DNA of 6,183 bases, taken from Bacillota bacterium. Lineage in GTDB: Bacteria > Bacillota > UBA4882 > UBA10575. The position numbers and the translations under genes were made by a program. Shown here one piece after another: positions 5,463 through 6,183 of this stretch (position 1 is its first letter; every line of letters starts with the position of its first letter). The notes under the pieces are model-generated. The model did no database searches, was not told where the DNA came from, and worked only from the letters and a program-made list of their open reading frames with translations. The stretch spans positions 1 through 6,183 of the forward strand of contig JAAZDX010000185.1 in assembly GCA_012512605.1 (NCBI GenBank). Reading direction: 5' to 3'.

Positions 5463-6183
5463 TTAGGACCATCCTTTTGCCCGCTCTACCGCCTTTGACC
5501 AGCCCGCCATTAGTTTTTCCCGCTGGCTTTCGGCGATTTCCGGTGTAAAGCGGCGTTCGATTCGAACCAGATCCTTTATTTCATTGGCACTGCTCCACAA
5601 GCCACAGCCCATTCCGGCACCGAAGGCCGCACCCAGACCAGTTAGCTCCAATGAGCAATTCCGTTGGATTGGGAGACCGCAAAGATCCGACTGGAACTGG
5701 AGGAGAAAATTGTTGGCCGCCGCACCGCCGTCCACCCGTAAATACTCCGGCTGGTGGCCGACGACCTTGATCATACAATCAACAACCTCTTTGACCTGAT
5801 AAGCAATGCCCTCCAGCGCAGCCCGGACAATATGCTCTTTCTTGGTGCCGCCGGTTATCCCGACCAGCGTTCCCCGGGCGTAGGGGTCCCAATGGGGTGA
5901 CCCTAAACCGCTAAAAGCAGGAACAAAGTAAACACCATTGGCATCGTTAACCCGCTGCGCTAAAATCTCGGTCTCACTGGCTTCCTTGATCAATCCTAAT
6001 AGGTCACGCAACCATTTTACAACGGCACCACCGACAAAAACGCTCCCCTCAAGCACGTATGTGGTCTGGTCGCCAATCACCCAACCGATGCTAGATAAAA
6101 GGCCGTATTCCGGGGAATAACACTTTTCACCGGTATTCATCAAGAGAAAACAACCGGTGCCATAAGTGTTTTTCATACTTCCC
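5463..6183 (-). CDS. glpK: Glycerol kinase, C-terminal half (5' end outside window)
   Basis: About 240 residues are visible of the roughly 500 typical for the family, and the frame stays open to the window edge (GS-MKNTYGTGCF), so the ATG at 6174-6176 is internal. The visible part is the second actin-like domain of an FGGY kinase: NTYGTGCFLLMNTG, YVLEGSVFVGGAVVKWLRD, VYFVPAFSGLGSPHWDPYARG, HIVRAALEGIAYQ, the second FGGY signature LRVDGGAAANNFLLQFQSD, and the ALGAA-like LTGLGAAFGAGMG near the nucleotide site. Glycerol kinase converts glycerol and ATP to sn-glycerol 3-phosphate in the cytosol, feeding glycolysis and lipid synthesis. The close match to GlpK, including SPHWDPYARG, argues against xylulokinase or gluconokinase. 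No clear terminator was seen between its TAA (5463-5465) and the tRNA, and no glpF or glpD is in view. Confidence 0.95.
   Translation of the reverse strand, partial: GSMKNTYGTGCFLLMNTGEKCYSPEYGLLSSIGWVIGDQTTYVLEGSVFVGGAVVKWLRDLLGLIKEASETEILAQRVNDANGVYFVPAFSGLGSPHWDPYARGTLVGITGGTKKEHIVRAALEGIAYQVKEVVDCMIKVVGHQPEYLRVDGGAAANNFLLQFQSDLCGLPIQRNCSLELTGLGAAFGAGMGCGLWSSANEIKDLVRIERRFTPEIAESQREKLMAGWSKAVERAKGWS

Noticed and set aside
5220..5498. Plus-strand frame beginning MARPEGFEPPTYRFEV
   Set aside because: This is the well-known false protein produced by translating the antisense strand of a tRNA gene; it covers tRNA-Arg and has no other support.
1..6183. CRISPR array, transposase, integrase, prophage, toxin-antitoxin or defence genes
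   Set aside because: No regular spaced repeats, terminal inverted repeats with a transposase, or genes of these families were found on either strand.

Overview
The window looks like a chromosomal segment from a Gram-positive anaerobe of the Bacillota (Clostridia or a related class). The basis is the gene types (S4-FtsJ TlyA, a YmfI-type reductase, an NADPH-site-less thioredoxin reductase-like flavoprotein, a FapA/DUF342 protein), strong purine-rich ribosome binding sites, a TTG start, and a tRNA with an encoded CCA. No phylum-diagnostic RNA is present, so this placement is inference. No CRISPR array, transposase, integrase or phage gene was seen.

Layout, left to right. The 3' end of a GNAT-type acetyltransferase gene (2..613, +) is followed by a small tandem repeat across its stop, a CU-rich stretch and an intrinsic terminator at 740..765. 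Converging on it is tlyA (767..1570, -), an rRNA 2'-O-methyltransferase, with a 19-codon upstream reading frame whose stop overlaps the tlyA start. Next on the minus strand is a thioredoxin reductase-like flavoprotein gene (1755..2609) interrupted by a single in-frame TAG. A 313-base intergenic region with a 9-bp hairpin separates it from the divergent ymfI-type short-chain dehydrogenase (2923..3657, +). A bidirectional terminator (3691..3710) is shared by ymfI and a convergent, broken FapA/DUF342 gene (3794..4818, -), which has lost its central portion and carries two frame shifts. About 400 AT-rich non-coding bases follow. Then come tRNA-Arg(UCG) (5221..5297, -) with its own terminator and a perfect 20-bp palindrome over its start region, and finally the 3' half of glycerol kinase glpK (5463..6183, -).

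The genes do not form one pathway. They are mostly monocistronic units with their own terminators: translation and ribosome modification (tlyA, tRNA-Arg, and ymfI if it acts on EF-P), redox (flavoprotein) and glycerol catabolism (glpK). I did not find a convincing new multi-gene system. The items most worth checking are the in-frame amber codon in an otherwise intact flavoprotein gene, the palindrome at the tRNA promoter, the tlyA upstream reading frame and a possible CU-rich small RNA. Two damaged genes within about 3 kb mean that real gene decay and assembly error both have to be considered.
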